Source: an uncultured Clostridium sp. (GTDB lineage: Bacteria; Bacillota; Clostridia; Clostridiales; Clostridiaceae). Taken from it: a stretch of 9,623 nt of DNA. The notes beneath the pieces were generated by a model. It was not told where the DNA came from. It ran no database searches and worked only from the letters and a program-made list of their open reading frames with translations. Positions 1 through 5,782 of this stretch are shown here, one piece after another. The stretch covers positions 1 through 9,623 of the forward strand of contig CALBDU010000041.1 of assembly GCA_937927335.1 (NCBI GenBank). Reading direction: 5' to 3'. The position numbers were made by a program, and so were the translations under genes. How positions within the stretch are numbered: position 1 is the stretch's first letter; each line of letters begins with the position of its first letter.

Positions 1-214
1 AAGCATGTTCTCTTTTTTTGCTTATCTAATTTACACCATTATACGGACTTAATTTATATTTACGTTTATATTGAACATTAATTGAAATTTTGCTCACTTT
101 CGCCCAAAATTCAAGGCTGGAGTTTCTCAAGTCTCTAATGAAGGATTCTCAATCTCATAGTCAAGGCCGAAAAACCTTAAGAATTACCCAAAAACTAACG
201 CTTGTCCATGCTTT
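1..214. other. Non-coding stretch beyond the DUF1697 break; possible insertion-derived DNA
   Basis: No convincing gene is seen here. DUF1697 homology on the minus strand stops abruptly at about base 215, and this stretch does not continue the family in any frame. The first bases (AAGCATG, 1-7) and the bases next to the break (CATGCTT, 207-213) form a 7-bp inverted repeat. That is compatible with, but far from proof of, a small inserted element of about 210 bp or the end of an IS. Another IS-end-like string, TTTACACCATTATACGGAC, lies near bases 31-49. I recognise no transposase fragment with confidence. Confidence 0.3.
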
Positions 215-442
215 TTATATAACCTTTACAGGAATTCCAAAAATTGCCTCAATCTCATATTCAATTTTATTACACAGAGATTTCTCTGCTTCATTTGATT
301 TGAATAGAACATTTCCACTTTGAATATATGTTTTTACTTCACAAAGCCCAATTGATTCAAATACTCGTTTCAAATCTGCCATCTTAATTATATTTTTTCC
401 ACCTACATTAATACCTCTTAACAATGCTATATAAACAGTCAT
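215..442 (-). pseudogene. DUF1697 protein, N-terminal fragment only
   Basis: This minus-strand ORF encodes the first 75 residues of a DUF1697-family protein. It opens with the family signature, YIALLRGINVGGKNIIKM, followed by YIQSGNVLF. The start (ATG at 440-442) has a strong ribosome site, AAGGAGGG eight bases upstream, so the 5' end is native. DUF1697 proteins are normally about 175-180 residues. Here the reading frame stops just after 'IPVKVI', where family members normally continue into a VRT-like strand. The DNA beyond the stop shows no DUF1697 residues in any frame, so the gene is cut by an insertion or deletion rather than by a point mutation. The biochemical role of the family is not established. 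The product is probably non-functional. Confidence 0.85.
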
Positions 443-519
443 ATTGTAAGCCCTCCTTAATATGAAAATAAATCGTAATATCCAACATTGCGAATTAACA
501 TAATAAGAATGTGCAATAA

Positions 520-672
520 TTAGTTATAAATATTATCTTCAACTGTTTGTTTCAATCCTTTGAGAATAATGTCCCAGTTTTTACAAGTTCGATTAAATAT
601 TTCTTCTGTTTTAATATTGTCTTGAGTAACTGAAAGTAAAGTATCTTCACCTTTTTCCATCAATTCATAAGT
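520..672 (-). pseudogene. SRPBCC/AHSA1-type protein, C-terminal remnant
   Basis: On the minus strand an open frame of about 50 codons ends with TAA at 520-522. It encodes a stretch containing TLLSVTQDN, an acidic helix and CKNWDIILKGLKQTVE. This is the usual end of the SRPBCC/AHSA1-like (activator of Hsp90 ATPase homologue, START-fold) family: the last beta strand, then the long C-terminal helix with the conserved NW..IL.GLK pattern. A stop codon lies directly upstream in frame. No homologous sequence (usual length about 140-160 residues) precedes it, so the N-terminal two thirds are gone. An ATG at 658-660 could open a short peptide, but no good ribosome site precedes it. I read it as a relic whose front was lost in the same rearrangements that left the neighbouring transposase fragment. 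Confidence 0.6.
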
Positions 673-780
673 TTATTTATGTACAATAAATTACTATTAC
701 TCATTACTCTGCTTTTTATTATATCATGAGATAAGCCATCCTTAGCTACACAAACAAAGCTTCTCTAGTCTTGAAGTAAC

Positions 781-1119
781 TTACTTTGCATCTGCATGGA
801 CAGTGTGGGAATGAATAAATAAATGCTTTCTTATCTCGGCATCTTTTTCGGCATTAAAGTAACAAAGCCATTTGAACCAGTAGATGTAGTTGGAAAGGTA
901 TTTAGTTGAAACACCTCTGAATCTATCCATCCATTGTCCAAGATTATTATGGAATGCGTTAACATGTTGAATATGGTATATACCTTCTTTATGCCTTCCT
1001 CTTTTGATTCTTTGATTTTTAAAACCATACTTTTGGTCTTCAAGAAACTCATATACTTTCAGTTTATCATTAATGTTTAAACGAATTATTTCTTCCAAAA
1101 CAGATTCTACATTAAGCAT
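781..1119 (-). pseudogene. IS1595-family transposase, internally deleted (112 aa)
   Basis: The C-terminal two thirds match the end of IS1595/ISXO2-type DDE transposases: GIYHIQHVNAFHNNLGQW at residues ~46-63, then RFRGVSTKYLSNYIYWFKWL at ~67-85. The first ~30 residues form a helical segment resembling the N-terminus that normally precedes the zinc ribbon. The whole zinc-binding and DDE catalytic core, about 180 residues in a full ~300-residue enzyme, is missing, yet the frame stays open, as expected for an in-frame internal deletion. I chose the ATG at 1117-1119 because GGAG lies eight bases upstream; TTG 1140 and ATG 1128 have poorly placed ribosome sites. It cannot be an active transposase. 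It may simply be decaying, or it may make a small protein. A LexA-box promoter lies directly upstream. Confidence 0.7.
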
Positions 1120-1146
1120 AGGATTCATCTCCAATATCAAAACATT

Positions 1147-1160
1147 CGAACACCTGTTCC
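1147..1160 (-). promoter_or_regulatory. LexA (DinR-type) SOS box
   Basis: Read on the minus strand the site is GGAACAGGTGTTCG. It matches the Gram-positive LexA/DinR consensus CGAACRNRYGTTYG at every position except the first. It lies just downstream of a -10 element, over the expected transcription start and about 28 bases before the ATG of the transposase-derived ORF. LexA bound there would block initiation. The match is seen in the sequence; regulation is inferred. Confidence 0.6.
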
Positions 1161-1161
1161 T

Positions 1162-1190
1162 ATTATGACTCTATTCAAACACAAAATCAA
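1162..1190 (-). promoter_or_regulatory. Promoter of the IS1595-derived ORF
   Basis: On the minus strand TTGATT (1185-1190) and CATAAT (1162-1167) are separated by exactly 17 bases. They match the SigA consensus at 4/6 and 5/6 positions. The LexA box follows within two bases of the -10 element, the usual place for an SOS operator. Confidence 0.55.
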
Positions 1191-1295
1191 ATTATCAACA
1201 TCTTTCTTGAACACAGCCTAAAATAAAAGCTTCCTAATGCTATTAAGGAATGGGTCCAATTATTTTGTAAATTATGTATTTCCATTTAAGCAATA

Positions 1296-1304
1296 TGTTA
1301 TAAT
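1296..1304 (+). promoter_or_regulatory. Candidate extended -10 promoter
   Basis: TGTTATAAT is a perfect TATAAT preceded by the TGn extension. No good -35 hexamer is found 16-18 bases upstream, which extended -10 promoters tolerate. It lies about 59 bases before the chosen start of the small membrane-protein gene and could drive that gene and those downstream. Confidence 0.4.
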
Positions 1305-1362
1305 GTTGTAAAGTTATGCCAGTAACATGCCTGTTTCAGTAAGTTTTAAGGGGGTTTTATTG

Positions 1363-1602
1363 ATGTATATTATACTATCAGCACTAATAATTGGGATATT
1401 TATGATATGTGCAAGTATTATTCATGGAAGGTATATTTTAAAGCTTGTTGAAAATAGTGAAACTGGTATTTATCAAATGATTAAAGTGGATGAAAAAAAT
1501 ATAGTTCTATTAGATACAAGAACGGGACAGTATTGGAAGAAGCCAATACTAGAAAATTCACATGCAAAAACAACCAGCGAAAAAGAAGATAAATACGCAT
1601 AG
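1363..1602 (+). CDS. Small single-helix membrane protein, unknown function
   Basis: I do not recognise this 79-residue protein. Residues 2-20 form one hydrophobic helix (YIILSALIIGIFMICASII), followed by basic residues (HGRY). A short polar domain follows, including NIVLLDTRTGQYWKK near residues 46-60, and a charged tail. The layout suggests an N-terminal membrane anchor with a small domain that pairs an 'LDT.TG.YW' strand-turn with its neighbours. The start at 1363 is preferred over the upstream ATG at 1327 because AAGGGGG lies eight bases before it and the helix then sits right at the N-terminus. A weak A/T-only hairpin with a T-run (arms 1580-1587 and 1603-1610) overlaps the stop and might terminate transcription. 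The next gene is 74 bases away. Confidence 0.65.
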   Translation: MYIILSALIIGIFMICASIIHGRYILKLVENSETGIYQMIKVDEKNIVLLDTRTGQYWKKPILENSHAKTTSEKEDKYA

Positions 1603-1676
1603 TTCTTTTTTTAACATATCAGCTTATCGCCATGTGGTAAATTTGCTCGAATGTTTTATATGGAGGGAGAAATTCA

Positions 1677-2123
1677 ATGCCAACTTATAATGTATATGTA
1701 AAAGCTAACACCCTGAATGATGATCAAAAGCAGAAGGTTGCACAGGCTATAACAAAGTCACACAGTAATTCTACAGGTGCACCAGAGTTCTATGTACAGG
1801 TTATTTTTAATGAAGTTATGGACAACAATCGTTATGTTGGCGGATATCGCTTCAACAGGCATATGTGGATACGGGGAGATGTGAGGGTAGGCAGAAATGC
1901 TGACCAGCGTAAGCAATGGATGCTGAAAATGATTCAGGATGTGAGCCAGTCAATTAACTGGGATATCAATGCAATCTGGATTGATTTATGCGGTATTGAA
2001 CCAGATAGTATTTTGAAATATGGACAGGTTTTTCCTCCTGCCGGACAGGAGGAGCAGTGGTTGAAGAGTCTGCCTGATGGAGCAAAGGAAATTGTTAAAG
2101 CGCTGATAGAGGGTAAAGGTTAA
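1677..2123 (+). CDS. Tautomerase-superfamily protein, cis-CaaD-like
   Basis: This 148-residue protein is the usual length of the cis-3-chloroacrylic acid dehalogenase (cis-CaaD) branch of the tautomerase superfamily, which uses an N-terminal proline as catalyst. The second codon is proline, so removal of Met gives Pro-1 (PTYNVYV). Counting from it, His-28 matches His-28 of cis-CaaD, Arg-69 and Arg-72 (DVRVGRNAD) match its Arg-70/Arg-73 pair, and G33, F37, QV40-41 and the GG pair at 54-55 also align. The cis-CaaD general acid/base Glu-114 aligns with Lys-113 (ILKYG) and Tyr-103 with Asp-102. Haloacrylate hydrolysis is therefore doubtful, and a tautomerase or hydratase role on another small keto-acid is likelier. 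The ribosome site is GGAGGG. It is probably co-transcribed with the flavoprotein 52 bases downstream. The substrate is unknown. Confidence 0.8.
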   Translation: MPTYNVYVKANTLNDDQKQKVAQAITKSHSNSTGAPEFYVQVIFNEVMDNNRYVGGYRFNRHMWIRGDVRVGRNADQRKQWMLKMIQDVSQSINWDINAIWIDLCGIEPDSILKYGQVFPPAGQEEQWLKSLPDGAKEIVKALIEGKG

Positions 2124-2175
2124 TTCATAATTGCCAATATTATTAGCCCATAGTTATGTTTAGGAGGTGAATGAT

Positions 2176-2892
2176 ATGAAAATATGTGTAATACATGGAA
2201 GTCAAAGAAATGGCAACACAGAAAAAACTATTGAAATAGTTAAATCAAAGTTAAATTCACTTGAAAATAATGATTATTTTGATTTTTATTTGCCAAGGGA
2301 TTTGCCGAAATTTTGCTGCGGATGCTTTCAATGTCTTGACAAAGGCAGTTTTGGCGGTGAATATTGCCCTCATGCTAAATACACTTATCCAATTTTAGAA
2401 AAAATGAAACTATCAGATGGCATCATTATAGCTTCACCTGTTTATTCACTTGCAGAAAGTGGACAAGTTAAAGTTTTTCTTGATCATTTTGGTTGCATTT
2501 TTATGAGTCATCGGCCATTACAGGAAATGTTCTCCAAGACGGCTCTTATAATATCTACAACAGCTGGCGCAGGTACAAAGCATGTGATAAAACCAATTGA
2601 AAGAAGCCTGAAGTTTTGGGGCATTCCAAAAGTTTATAAATATGGTTTAAAGCTATGGGCTAAAAACTGGAGTGAAATGCCCCAAGAAAAGCAAACTAAA
2701 TATGAGAAAGCTTTAGATGAAAAGGCCTCTGTCTTTTATAAATCAATGAAAAACAAAAATATACATATCCCTTTAAAAACAAAGATCATGTTTAACATAT
2801 TCAGAAATCTCATGAATAGCTATTCAGACGGTCATCAAGACAAGGAATATTGGAGAAACAAAGGCTGGCTCCAAGGAAAAAGGCCTTGGTAA
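2176..2892 (+). CDS. Flavodoxin-fold NAD(P)H-dependent FMN reductase, Cys-rich
   Basis: This is a 238-residue cytoplasmic flavoprotein of the NADPH-dependent FMN reductase/flavodoxin superfamily. The FMN-phosphate loop is GSQRNGNTEKT (residues 8-18). A conserved ASPVYS strand-turn (86-91) contacts the flavin, and the TTAGAGTKH region (128-136) is typical of the group. After the first alpha/beta unit comes a cysteine cluster, FCCGCFQC, giving C47-x2-C50-x2-C53, with a further Cys at 64. This recalls iron-sulfur flavoproteins (Isf), though the last spacing is longer than usual. The C-terminal ~50 residues (FNIFRNLMNSYSDGHQDKEYW) are an extension. The start is ATG 2176, with AGGAGG at 2162-2167 eight bases upstream; GTG 2167 overlaps the ribosome site and is rejected. 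It probably transfers electrons or reduces quinone- or nitro-type compounds, but its partner is unknown. Confidence 0.82.
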   Translation: MKICVIHGSQRNGNTEKTIEIVKSKLNSLENNDYFDFYLPRDLPKFCCGCFQCLDKGSFGGEYCPHAKYTYPILEKMKLSDGIIIASPVYSLAESGQVKVFLDHFGCIFMSHRPLQEMFSKTALIISTTAGAGTKHVIKPIERSLKFWGIPKVYKYGLKLWAKNWSEMPQEKQTKYEKALDEKASVFYKSMKNKNIHIPLKTKIMFNIFRNLMNSYSDGHQDKEYWRNKGWLQGKRPW

Positions 2893-2977
2893 AATAATAA
2901 GCTGCAGGAATGGCCAGTACAATTAGTAGGGATTGAATAAAATTGTTGATGTTTAATTTAGAAAGGGGAAATAAATT

Positions 2978-3364
2978 ATGAACGCACAAATTAATCTAAT
3001 TACAATTTGGACAAATAATATAGATACCATGAAAAATTTCTATAACCAGGTTCTGGGCTTCAAAATTGAAAACGACCTTGGTAATTATGTTGAATTTGAA
3101 AACGATGGTGTAAGATTTGCCATCTGTAGTAGAGATGTTATGTATTCATATAGTGCTGAATATAGAAAAGAATCGTTGGGACAGGTCTTTGAGCTTGCTT
3201 TTCCATGTGAAAATCCCAGCGATGTTGATGAATCATTTAAGAAGCTAATTTCCAAAGGGGCAGCCTCTATCCATGAACCGCAAAATATGCCTTGGAATCA
3301 GAGGACGGCGCTATTTGCAGATCCGGATGGAAATATCCATGAAATTTTTGCAGAAATTAAATAA
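2978..3364 (+). CDS. VOC-family (glyoxalase/bleomycin-resistance fold) protein
   Basis: This 128-residue single-domain protein has the paired beta-alpha-beta3 layout of the vicinal oxygen chelate family. The first half carries the standard helix TMKNFYNQVLGFKIEND followed by VEFENDGVRFAI. The second half ends in FADPDGNIHEIF, the classic last strands, with Glu as the likely metal or catalytic residue. The usual first-strand metal ligand is replaced by a neutral segment (LITIWTN), so metal binding may be incomplete. Such proteins act as isomerases, dioxygenases, thiol transferases or drug-binding resistance proteins, and the sequence alone does not decide which. The ribosome site is GAAAGGGG eight bases before the ATG. 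The neighbours on both sides are also small redox or detoxification-type proteins on the same strand. Confidence 0.83.
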   Translation: MNAQINLITIWTNNIDTMKNFYNQVLGFKIENDLGNYVEFENDGVRFAICSRDVMYSYSAEYRKESLGQVFELAFPCENPSDVDESFKKLISKGAASIHEPQNMPWNQRTALFADPDGNIHEIFAEIK

Positions 3365-3438
3365 TACCAATTTATCTATAATCTCATTTAAATCTGGAAA
3401 TAATATTTATTGTAAATATCTGTTAAGGAGAGAATCTA

Positions 3439-3846
3439 ATGAATAATTCAACTCAGAAAATAACTACATTTTTAATGTTTCAGGATGAAAATGCTGAAGA
3501 GGCTATGAATTTTTACATTTCACTATTTGATCATTCTAAGGTTATAAGCATTACCCGTTATGGAGCAAATGAAAGCGGCAAAGAAGGAACTGTAATGCAT
3601 GCTTCATTTATGTTGAACGGACAGGAATATATGTGTATAGACAGCAATGTGAAGCATGGCTTTACATTTACTCCTGCAATGTCCTTATATGTTACATGTG
3701 ATACTGAAGAAGAGATAGATAAATTGTTTGCAGCGCTGTCAGAAGGGGGCAATATCTTGATGCCCCTTGGTTCTTACCCCTTTGGTGAAAAATTTGGCTG
3801 GGTAAATGATAAATACGGTGTGTCGTGGCAATTAATAAAACCTTAA
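3439..3846 (+). CDS. PhnB-like VOC protein (3-demethylubiquinone methyltransferase-like fold)
   Basis: This 135-residue protein belongs to the PhnB-like subgroup of the VOC superfamily (Pfam 'glyoxalase_6/3-dmu-9_3-mt' type). It opens with KITTFLMFQDENAEEAMNFY and a second helix SLFDHSKVISITRYG. It contains ASFMLNGQEYMCIDS and closes with EKFGWVNDKYGVSWQLI, where the conserved G-W-x-x-D-x-[FY]-G-V-x-W-Q signature is complete. Despite the historical name, family members are not established methyltransferases and their activity is generally unknown. The ribosome site AAGGAGAG lies just upstream of the ATG. It follows the other VOC gene by 74 bases, and the two could form one transcript. Its stop codon lies inside a long palindrome (3832-3857) shared with the vanR upstream region. 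Confidence 0.85.
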   Translation: MNNSTQKITTFLMFQDENAEEAMNFYISLFDHSKVISITRYGANESGKEGTVMHASFMLNGQEYMCIDSNVKHGFTFTPAMSLYVTCDTEEEIDKLFAALSEGGNILMPLGSYPFGEKFGWVNDKYGVSWQLIKP

Positions 3847-3857
3847 GGTTTTATTAA
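3832..3857. repeat. 26-bp perfect palindrome over the stop of the PhnB-like gene
   Basis: The arms (TTAATAAAACC and GGTTTTATTAA) are 11 bases, perfectly complementary, around a central TTAA. The PhnB-like gene's TAA (3844-3846) lies in the centre. As RNA it would form an 11-bp, AU-rich hairpin but has no U-tract behind it, so it is at best a weak terminator. Its right half overlaps the proposed VanR half-sites (3843-3858). Confidence 0.6.
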
Positions 3858-3858
3858 G
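3842..3858 (+). promoter_or_regulatory. Proposed VanR-type box upstream of the vanR-like gene
   Basis: CTTAAGGTTTTATTAAG contains two TTAAG half-sites starting at 3843 and 3854, 11 bp apart, one helical turn. OmpR/PhoB-family regulators bind such direct repeats as tandem dimers. The same arrangement appears before the vanY-like gene (5749-5765), with the shared pattern CTTAAGNNNTTN(T/A)TAAG. The repeat and spacing are seen; binding by this VanR is inferred. Confidence 0.45.
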
Positions 3859-3894
3859 AAAGTTATTATAATATGAATTTTTGTTTTGCAGTAC

Positions 3895-3900
3895 TATAAT
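3895..3900 (+). promoter_or_regulatory. Candidate -10 element of the vanRS-like operon
   Basis: A perfect TATAAT lies 36 bases before the vanR-like ATG with no -35 match 17 bases upstream, which fits an activator-dependent promoter. A second TATAAT at 3867-3872, only eight bases beyond the proposed VanR box, is an alternative. I cannot choose between them from sequence alone. Confidence 0.35.
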
Positions 3901-3935
3901 TATAAGTGTTTAATAAGTACGAAAGGATAACGCTT

Positions 3936-4634
3936 ATGAGTATCAATATTCTGGTGGTAGATGATGAACAGGCCATAGCAGACTTAATAGAAGTTTATTT
4001 AAAAAATGAAGGTTTTATTATACACAAATTTTATACCGGTGAGGACGCGCTTCAATGTGTTCAGTCAGAGCATCTGGACCTTGCCATACTTGATGTGATG
4101 CTGCCTGATATTGATGGCTTTACTCTATGCCAGAAAATCAGGGAAAAACATAATTTCCCCGTAATCATGCTCACTGCCAAGGAAGAGGAAATTGATAAAA
4201 TTACAGGACTCACATTAGGTGCGGATGATTACATAACCAAGCCTTTTCGGCCTTTGGAGCTTGTTGCCCGTGTGAAAGCGCAGCTCCGCAGATTTACAAA
4301 ATATAATTCTGCAGAACCAAACCAGGAAGTAAATTTGATCTCCTTTTCCGGCTTGATATTGGATATGGACACCCATGAATGTACCCTGAATGAAAAAAAG
4401 CTGCCTCTCACTCCCACAGAATTTTCAATTCTCTGGACTCTTTGCGTAAATCGCGGACGGGTGGTAAGCTCAGAGGAATTGTTCCATGAGGTATGGGGAG
4501 AGAAGTATTTCACAAACAGCAATAATACTGTAATGGTGCATATCCGGCATCTAAGGGAAAAAATGCAGGACAGTGCTGAACATCCCAAATATATCAAAAC
4601 GGTATGGGGGGTTGGCTATAAAATTGAAAAATAG
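3936..4634 (+). CDS. vanR: VanR-like OmpR-family response regulator
   Basis: This is a 232-residue two-component regulator. The receiver domain (1-~118) has the acidic pair Asp9/Asp10, phosphoacceptor Asp53 (LDVMLPDIDGF), Thr80 and Lys102 (YITKPFRPLELVARVK). The C-terminal winged helix (~135-230) ends in YIKTVWGVGYKIEK, typical of OmpR/PhoB DNA-binding domains. The receiver is especially close to VanR of the glycopeptide-resistance operons: the runs IADLIEVYLKN, DKITGLTLGADDYITKPF and RVKAQLRRFTKYN are VanR hallmarks. The start at 3936 is chosen for the GAAAGGAT ribosome site seven bases upstream; a GTG 30 bases earlier has none. It overlaps the sensor-kinase gene by 11 bases, indicating translational coupling. 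It probably activates its own operon and the downstream vanY-vanZ pair. The name rests on similarity remembered from the family, not on a search. Confidence 0.85.
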   Translation: MSINILVVDDEQAIADLIEVYLKNEGFIIHKFYTGEDALQCVQSEHLDLAILDVMLPDIDGFTLCQKIREKHNFPVIMLTAKEEEIDKITGLTLGADDYITKPFRPLELVARVKAQLRRFTKYNSAEPNQEVNLISFSGLILDMDTHECTLNEKKLPLTPTEFSILWTLCVNRGRVVSSEELFHEVWGEKYFTNSNNTVMVHIRHLREKMQDSAEHPKYIKTVWGVGYKIEK

Positions 4635-5742
4635 CACATATGGTAATTACACAAACCTGAAGAGAAAAGTCTTCATGCGGATGCTCATGATTACAGCTGC
4701 CGCTGCTGGTACTGTTTATCTATTGCGCTATATCCTCCGTGGACAAATTGGGGATCGTATCGTTGGATTTTTAGTGGACACTTTTCATTTCAGCAATTCG
4801 GACGCTCAAACAATTTATCAGCTTGTGATTCGCAACAATATGAATATGATCATGTTTGTTGTAATCCTAATACTTTTAGTTATTCTTTTTCAATTTTTGA
4901 GTTCCTGGTTTACTAAATATTTTGATGAAGTAAGTGCTGGAATGGATAAGCTGGTTGAGGATTCCCAAAATGAAATTACTCTATCGCCGGAATTAGACTT
5001 TATGGAAAATAAGCTAAATCAGATAAAAAACAACCTGGAAAAGCAAAAGAAAGCTGCCCTTGATGCGGAGCAGCGCAAAAATGATCTGGTAGTATACCTG
5101 GCTCATGATATAAAGACACCTCTGACCTCGGTTATAGGATACTTAAGTCTTTTGGACGAAGCTCCCGATATGCCTCCAAAACAAAAAGCAAAATATGTGG
5201 GTATTACCTTGGAAAAGGCTTATCGATTAGAGCAGCTTATAAACGAGTTTTTTGAGATAACAAGATTTAACCTTCAAACTATTGTTTTGAATAAAGAAAA
5301 AATCAATTTACAGTTTATGCTCCAGCAGCTTGCAGATGAGTTCTATCCGATGCTGACTCCACAAGGAAAACAGGTATCCGTCAATGTACCAGACGGGCTC
5401 ATAGTGCTGGGAGATGGAGACAAGCTGGCCCGTGTATTCAACAACATTCTGAAAAATGCCATAGCCTATAGTTATGAAAATAGCATCATTGATATTTCAG
5501 CCATGGAGCAGGACAAATATATTGTTATAACCTTTACTAATGATGGAAACCCAATCCCTGAGGCAAAGCTTGCAACTATTTTTGAAAAGTTTTACCGTTT
5601 GGATTCTGCACGTTCCACAAATACTGGTGGAGCAGGGCTGGGTTTGGCAATTGCAAAAGAAATAGTCACTGCTCATCATGGAACAATCTCTGTGGAAAGC
5701 AACATGGAAAATACTAAATTTACAGTAAAGCTTCCGTCATAA
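4624..5742 (+). CDS. vanS: VanS-like membrane sensor histidine kinase
   Basis: This 372-residue kinase (from TTG 4624) pairs with the upstream VanR-like regulator. Two transmembrane helices lie at about residues 19-37 (MLMITAAAAGTVYLLRYIL) and 75-93 (NMIMFVVILILLVILFQFL). They flank a short extracytoplasmic loop of about 35 residues, too small for a typical ligand domain, as in VanS proteins. A HAMP-like linker and coiled segment lead to the dimerisation/phosphoacceptor box LAHDIKTPLTSVIGYLSLL with His161. The ATPase domain shows the N box (NNILKNAIAYS), G1 (FTNDGNPIP), F box (FEKFYRLD) and G2 (GGAGLGLAIAKEIV), so it looks catalytically intact. TTG 4624 fits because the KLKNSTYGNYTNLKRKVF leader is VanS-like and starts within the end of vanR. 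The first ATG (4675) would remove it, and GTG 4573 lies deep inside vanR. It presumably senses glycopeptides or wall stress. Confidence 0.83.
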   Translation: MKNSTYGNYTNLKRKVFMRMLMITAAAAGTVYLLRYILRGQIGDRIVGFLVDTFHFSNSDAQTIYQLVIRNNMNMIMFVVILILLVILFQFLSSWFTKYFDEVSAGMDKLVEDSQNEITLSPELDFMENKLNQIKNNLEKQKKAALDAEQRKNDLVVYLAHDIKTPLTSVIGYLSLLDEAPDMPPKQKAKYVGITLEKAYRLEQLINEFFEITRFNLQTIVLNKEKINLQFMLQQLADEFYPMLTPQGKQVSVNVPDGLIVLGDGDKLARVFNNILKNAIAYSYENSIIDISAMEQDKYIVITFTNDGNPIPEAKLATIFEKFYRLDSARSTNTGGAGLGLAIAKEIVTAHHGTISVESNMENTKFTVKLPS

Positions 5743-5748
5743 GAAAAT

Positions 5749-5765
5749 CTTAAGAAGTTCATAAG
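5749..5765 (+). promoter_or_regulatory. Proposed VanR-type box upstream of the vanY-like gene
   Basis: CTTAAGAAGTTCATAAG carries half-sites TTAAG (5750) and ATAAG (5761), again exactly 11 bp apart, in the 92-bp gap after the kinase gene. It shares CTTAAGNNNTTN(T/A)TAAG with the site before the vanR-like gene. A near-consensus -10 (AATAAT, 5801-5806) lies 52 bases from the box start, against 53 for TATAAT at the vanR-like gene. This supports a second VanR-controlled promoter for vanY-vanZ. Confidence 0.45.
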
Positions 5766-5782
5766 GTTAAATTCAAATATAG

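Noticed and set aside
90..323. Plus-strand ORF of 77 codons over the left edge
   Set aside because: Its second half is antisense to the well-supported DUF1697 fragment. It starts at TTG with no ribosome site and matches no family I know.
831..1052. Second minus-strand frame across the transposase ORF
   Set aside because: The conserved IS1595 residues all lie in the other frame, so this is a shadow, not a frameshifted continuation.
700..1245. Terminal inverted repeats of the IS1595-like element
   Set aside because: AGGCTGTGTTCAAG read on the minus strand at about 1209-1222 looks like an IS end, but I found no matching partner on the left side, so the element's borders are not called.
4573..4623. 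Longer VanS N-terminus from GTG 4573
   Set aside because: These codons overlap the conserved C-terminus of the VanR winged helix, give a non-VanS-like sequence, and have no ribosome site. TTG 4624 fits better.
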